A stretch of 64,000 bases of DNA from Vitellaria paradoxa. Lineage: Eukaryota; Streptophyta; Magnoliopsida; Ericales; Sapotaceae. A program made the translations under genes and the position numbers. Location of the stretch: contig CM034237.1 in NCBI GenBank assembly GCA_019916065.1, positions 39,724,485-39,788,484 on the forward strand, read 5' to 3'. Under the pieces are notes generated by a model that saw nothing but the letters and a program-made list of their open reading frames with translations, did not search any database and was not told the DNA's origin. Positions 59,545 to 64,000 of the stretch are shown in pieces (the first letter of the stretch is position 1; every line of letters starts with the position of its first letter).

Positions 59545-61810
59545 CTTGACCTGCACCATGATGAACAATTAAAAGTGAAAACAACCTTGATGAACAAGGT
59601 GCAAACACATTAGCACAGAAAACCCAGCTTCCCCAAGGAAAATCAAAATTTATGTATTTAAGCCTCATGTGCAACGTTATTCTGTGATTTGTGTACTCTA
59701 CAGACACATGAATTTCCCATTTGACAAGAGTAAAGATGCAAGAATGCAACTCCTCAAAATTTAGACACAATGCCACATCTTGACAAATGTCTTTTAACTT
59801 TTCAGAGATCCTATCCATATTTTTAATTGTGTTATGATGCACAATAACAGAACTTATTTAAGCACTCAATAAGTTCTTGATAAAGATGCAACGCAACCCT
59901 GAAAATGCTGCATCTTTTAGGAAGTAAAAACATCCTATTTCATGAACATGGGGGAAAAACGATGTGAATACTTGCCCAAAGCAGCTTGCGAATTTCTACA
60001 TGTAGGAATGCTACATACTAAAGATTTTGCAGAATAGGAAAAATCTCATTGCAAACACAAAAATATCAATGTTTTTTAGTGCAAGGCATTAAACCTTGAG
60101 AAGAATAAGCCACAAATCTAACAGCATCCAATTATATATCAAACCTTGTTGAAATTCTGAATAAAAATGTGGCAGAAATATTAAAAGGAACCCGAGTATA
60201 GAAATTTTATCATTATGTTCATCATTACGTTGAAGAACTACACCTAAAAAGTTCAAATGTTTCACAACTATTAAGCTTCTGGAACACAAGACTCCCTGTT
60301 GAGGCATGAGGATTAACTTCTAAAGTTGCTGACTTTATATCACAAAGAAAGAAAGAAACAACAATACCACGGGCAAAACAGATATAAAAATAATAATGGA
60401 AAGGAAGGCTTTACAGGAATAGACCAATCCACGCATACAAAAATATGAGAAAAAATATATTAACATTGTTTGCAATTTGGCAATTTATTCCATGTATGGT
60501 CACAAGAACGAAGAAAACAAGAGAGAGAGAGAGAGGGGGGGTGTGGGAACAAGATCAAATCTAAGGCCAAAATACCAGAAGTTATAGGGAAATCATACAA
60601 ATGAAAAGAAGCCATGGAAGGACAAAAAAGATCTAAAAATGTAAAACATAATTAAGAGGATTGTAACTATATTACCAAAACCATGTCTCAGAGGTCAGCA
60701 TCTTAAAGTCTACTGGGGAATTTTCTATACATTAGAAGCCGCCTGTCCTCTTTCCCTTGCTCTAGGTCCAATCCCTTAAAGTAGTGACTTTCGGATCAAT
60801 ATAAAGGTAGATTGTTTCCGTCTTTTGTGGAGACAATAGAAAAATCTCCAATAGTAAACATTCATGAAATGGTTAGTAATGGGCCAATAGCTAGACTTCG
60901 TTAGTGTCTTCAAGAAGATTCTGGGAATTCCTTATTAATCTCTTTTTGTATTGGTTCCCAGCAATATCATGATCAATAAAAACCACAACCAGCACATCTT
61001 AGACCCTGAATTCTTTCCAAAAACATGACCTCAGGTGCTAATGCTCTATCATAATTACCTTCCATATTAACCCAAACTCGAGATTCCCAGGCTGCCTAAA
61101 TCCCAAAAGTTCTACCAAGATGTATATTTTAATTTCATGCCAAAATCAGCATTATACCTCAACAAAATTCAACCCTACACCTAACTCAAGACTCCAATTT
61201 AACCTAAGAGGTGCTACAGGAAGTCACTCAATTTCTATTAGTTGATCTCATTAGTTCTGGTGGGGGGATGCTTGACCCACATAGATGGACTGGTGAGATT
61301 GTAGTGTCACAATTGGGTCCAGAAAAATTTTATAACAAAATACACCATAAACTTTAAAATTTAAGCATCCATATGCGGCCCTAAGACTCCTAATTCTCTT
61401 GTTCAAGGTCATGTCCTACATAATTACCTGTTACATGACAACATGAATCCAAGTCAACCGATAAAAAGGTAAACATAACAAAACTGATTTGGATCGGTGT
61501 TACAATTCAAGCCACTATCAGCATTCAAGATTGCCAAACCGAACTGACGTTCTGAAAAGAATGTGGCAACAAAAGGCAGGTGTTACCAGTACAAGGGCAT
61601 AACGTACACTCTGTAGGTTTTTTTTTTTCAGACGATTGCAACGTACAGGACAATGTGATGACACACACAGCTACTCATATGTTTTGAAATGAATACGGGA
61701 TAAGGGGATGCAAAAAGGTTGCCATCATAGTGCAAAAATAATTGCAGCATCTTCAAAAGATTGCAACCTAAAAAATGGGAAAATAATGTCTATCTTGGAA
61801 AGAATGGTAA

Positions 61811-61850
61811 TTGCAGCAACAAGTATGAAATTGCAGCAACAAGTATGAAA
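61811..61850. repeat. perfect 20-bp tandem repeat, two copies
   Basis: TTGCAGCAACAAGTATGAAA occurs twice head to tail. It lies within the probable leader intron of the ELM2/SANT gene. Confidence 0.95.
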
Positions 61851-62036
61851 GTAATGCAAGCACCATGACAATCAGTTTGGCTACTAAGCAAAAAGCTCAG
61901 ATAATTCAACAGTAAACGAGGATAGACATTTTTGCACTAAATAAGATAAGTCATTATAATGAAATTGTCATTGATGTAGACTTGTAGTGCTCTGATACAA
62001 GAGTAATTAATACTGGAGCAGCAATATTAGGTTGTC

Positions 62037-62194
62037 AATTCCCAATATTAGTCAAACTAAAATTTCTAATGAATGCCCATTTTTTCCCGTTATTAAAAAA
62101 AATAAAATGTGCAAATTCCCAATATTAGTCAAACTAAAATTTTCTTAGGAATGCCCATTTTTTCCCTTTATTAAAAAAATAATAAAATGTGCAA
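62037..62194. repeat. tandem repeat, 77-bp period, two copies
   Basis: Copy 1 (62037-62113) and copy 2 (62114-62194) both start AATTCCCAATATTAGTCAAA and run through AATGCCCATTTTTTCCC to AATAAAATGTGCAAA, with a few small indels. Within the probable leader intron. Confidence 0.9.
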
Positions 62195-62426
62195 AACGTA
62201 ATATTAAATCATGAACTATAATATATACATATATAAAGAAATTGAAATTTTAGCTTTACATACAAATACATGAACCTAACCTAAAACCTGAATGGAATAT
62301 AAATTTCCTAAAATTCAAGCAACGCAGAATTTCCCGAAACCGTAGCCCTAAATTCTCCATCCATATGAAAACCAGCAACTTTACTATCAGAAAAATTAGT
62401 AAAGGATAATTAAATGTCAAGCTTAC

Positions 62427-62790
62427 CAAACCCCTCAAGAAATTTACCGACCCAATAAGCCCTAAAAGGCTAAAAATATTGAACCTCGAAACCCGAAAAG
62501 CACAAAGGGGTTTCCCAGTAATCTACAAAATTAGGACCAAAATATAGAGGGGAAAGGACGGAAATCGAGAATCAAACAGTTAAAATACAGAGGAACGATA
62601 GATCAAAGGGCTAGCAGAACATATGGTGAAGATCAAAACCCTAACCCTAGAATTATTTAGGATCAACAGCTGAAATCGAAAGAGGGATCAATCTATAGAG
62701 AATGGTGAGAATTAAACCAACTTGAAGTTTAATTTGAGGACTGAAAGGACGAATCAGATGAAACCAAAGCTCGGTCAAAGAGTAATTGCA
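62427..62790 (-). promoter_or_regulatory. probable 5' leader and promoter edge of the ELM2/SANT gene
   Basis: Read on the - strand this stretch contains CTAGGGTTAGGGTTTT (62650-62635), a telo-box-type element common near the transcription starts of plant housekeeping and translation genes. It then runs to the proposed donor at 62426. A W-box-like TTTGACC lies near 62772-62778. The start of transcription cannot be placed exactly. Confidence 0.4.
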
Positions 62791-64000
62791 TGGCGTACGA
62801 CGACGGTAGTTACGGTTCGTGCTTTTGTACTAACACGACCCCATGGGACGGTCCGAATACAAAACCCGGTTCTCAGTTCCATCGTATGCTTTGAGTTCAG
62901 GATCAACCCAGCCAGATCATTTCACACACCAATTTTTAGCAACTTTTGGATTTGGTAATTTTTTTTTTCTGAAATTTGATTTTTAGCAAATGGATAAAAA
63001 ATTACTATGCTATCTAAAGTTACAAAAATTAGAAATTTTCTCTAAGAGTTATAAAAAATTTATAAATTTTTATCGAACTCATAAAAAACTATATTTAAAA
63101 ATTTTTGGTACAAAATTACAAAAAATTAATGTGTTAAAGTGGTCCCGAGTCGAATTACACAAAAGCTAATGTCACAAGTTTGAGATCTCCAAAGTTAAGA
63201 CCACAAATGAGTTGAATATTGGATTGTAGTCTTATTTGTTAGTTTTGTCAACTGGCTCAAACTTTAAACGAGAATAAAATTTTGTATTCAAGGTTGGTGA
63301 TTGCCATTTAAATGTGTTCTCTACTTACGAAATGCATGGATTATCGTCAAATAACAAATCAATTAAGTTTAGAGTCGAATTCACGGGAAAATGATTGATC
63401 AAGTAAATTTGCAGTTAACTTTTCTAAATCAATATATGTTAAACAACTAAAGTCGAGATAATCACCTTTATATCCCTATATTTAGTGGCCAAATTACTTA
63501 CATATCTGTAATTCGTTATTATGTACTAATATTTTTTGTACTTGAAAGTAAAGTGAAACACTGGATGGAACTGTTTATTTTAACAATGCGTGTAATACAC
63601 AATTTGCAAGAAGTGAAAGGGTTCAAAATCCAAAATACATAAAATATGAACAGACAAAAATGCCCTTTAAGCAAAGGCACCAGCAGCCATAGAAGACATC
63701 TTGGCAATTTTGGGAGGACTTAAACTAGAACAAATTTGGTCGGGAATGTGCCAAGGGCAATTTGGCGATGGAAATGGCCGGGTTCATACTAGAATTAGTC
63801 GTAGCGGCAACAAAACCAGAAGAAAAAGGGTTTACTTCTGCCATTACAGTTACAACTGATTGCAAGATTGAAATCTATTTATACATATATTTCTGGTTCA
63901 TTGATTGTGGATTTTTCATAGAACTTAATTCATTTAATCAATCAATGACATTTTCAGATTTAAGGGCAAAACTCTGGTTCTAATTTGTGTGTATAGATTT
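62791..64000. other. right-hand end, no certain gene
   Basis: 62985-63130 is A/T-rich with TTTTT.TAAAAAATT inverted words, possibly a MITE. At 63640-63850 the - strand holds two short frames that look peptide-like (a 39-codon frame at 63844-63725, and an overlapping frame ending PPKIAKMSSMAAGAFA then TAA at about 63668). Neither extends, and no family is recognised. They may be a gene fragment or chance. Confidence 0.35.

Larger units (their letters stand above)
59551..62426 (-). other. probable intron in the 5' leader of the ELM2/SANT gene (2.9 kb)
   Basis: An acceptor CAG ends at 59551, six bases before the ATG at 59544. The best donor upstream on the - strand is TTTG|GTAAGC at 62427/62426, just below a leader-like region. 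No coding exon with good splice sites is seen between. Inside lie a perfect 20-bp tandem repeat (61811-61850), a 77-bp tandem repeat (62037-62194) and a (GA)n/G run at about 60521-60541. The boundaries are inferred from sequence only; other introns could subdivide this span. Confidence 0.5.

Overview
The window is nuclear DNA from a flowering plant, probably a eudicot; the species cannot be named from the sequence. The evidence is strongly AT-rich intergenic DNA, spliced genes with GT-AG introns, plant-specific transcription factor families (WRKY; EAR-motif C2H2 zinc fingers) and typical plant transposons (Copia, tRNA-derived SINEs, CACTA, MULE and Tourist-like MITEs). About 90% of the window is non-coding or transposon-derived.

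Layout. 0-26.8 kb is a gene desert built from mobile elements. It holds an internally deleted Copia element (532-2367), a SINE with a perfect 18-bp target duplication (5375-5636), a Tourist-like MITE (11428-11939), LTR-like sequences in both orientations (about 15.4-19.3 kb and 23.5-24.8 kb) with a cluster of inverted copies at 17.68-18.44 kb, a second SINE (21694-21900) and a non-autonomous CACTA element carrying a tRNA-like insert (22405-23501). 27.1-30.9 kb is a three-exon WRKY gene on the + strand, an apparent WRKY57 orthologue. 31-51 kb is again intergenic, with a palindromic MULE (37588-38981), a young 673-bp tandem duplication (39489-40834), a nested minisatellite array (43.29-45.66 kb) and an older tandem duplication in which one copy preserves the empty site of a MITE (46.0-47.2 kb).

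The right end is a gene pair on the - strand: an intronless three-finger C2H2/EAR repressor (51147-52526), and an ELM2/SANT-like chromatin protein gene (57482-59544) with a probable 2.9-kb intron in its 5' leader. The reading frame of the ELM2/SANT gene is broken near its 3' end by an apparent 1-base frameshift plus an in-frame TAG, although coding sequence continues to the expected C-terminus. This is the most useful gene-level anomaly here.

All three genes are predicted nuclear regulators: a WRKY activator/repressor, a C2H2-EAR repressor and an ELM2/SANT co-repressor-type protein. Nothing shows that they form one pathway. From memory, the last two lie next to each other in Arabidopsis as well. 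I found no sign of a wholly new system; the interest lies in gene decay, in datable repeat structures and in the MITE families.
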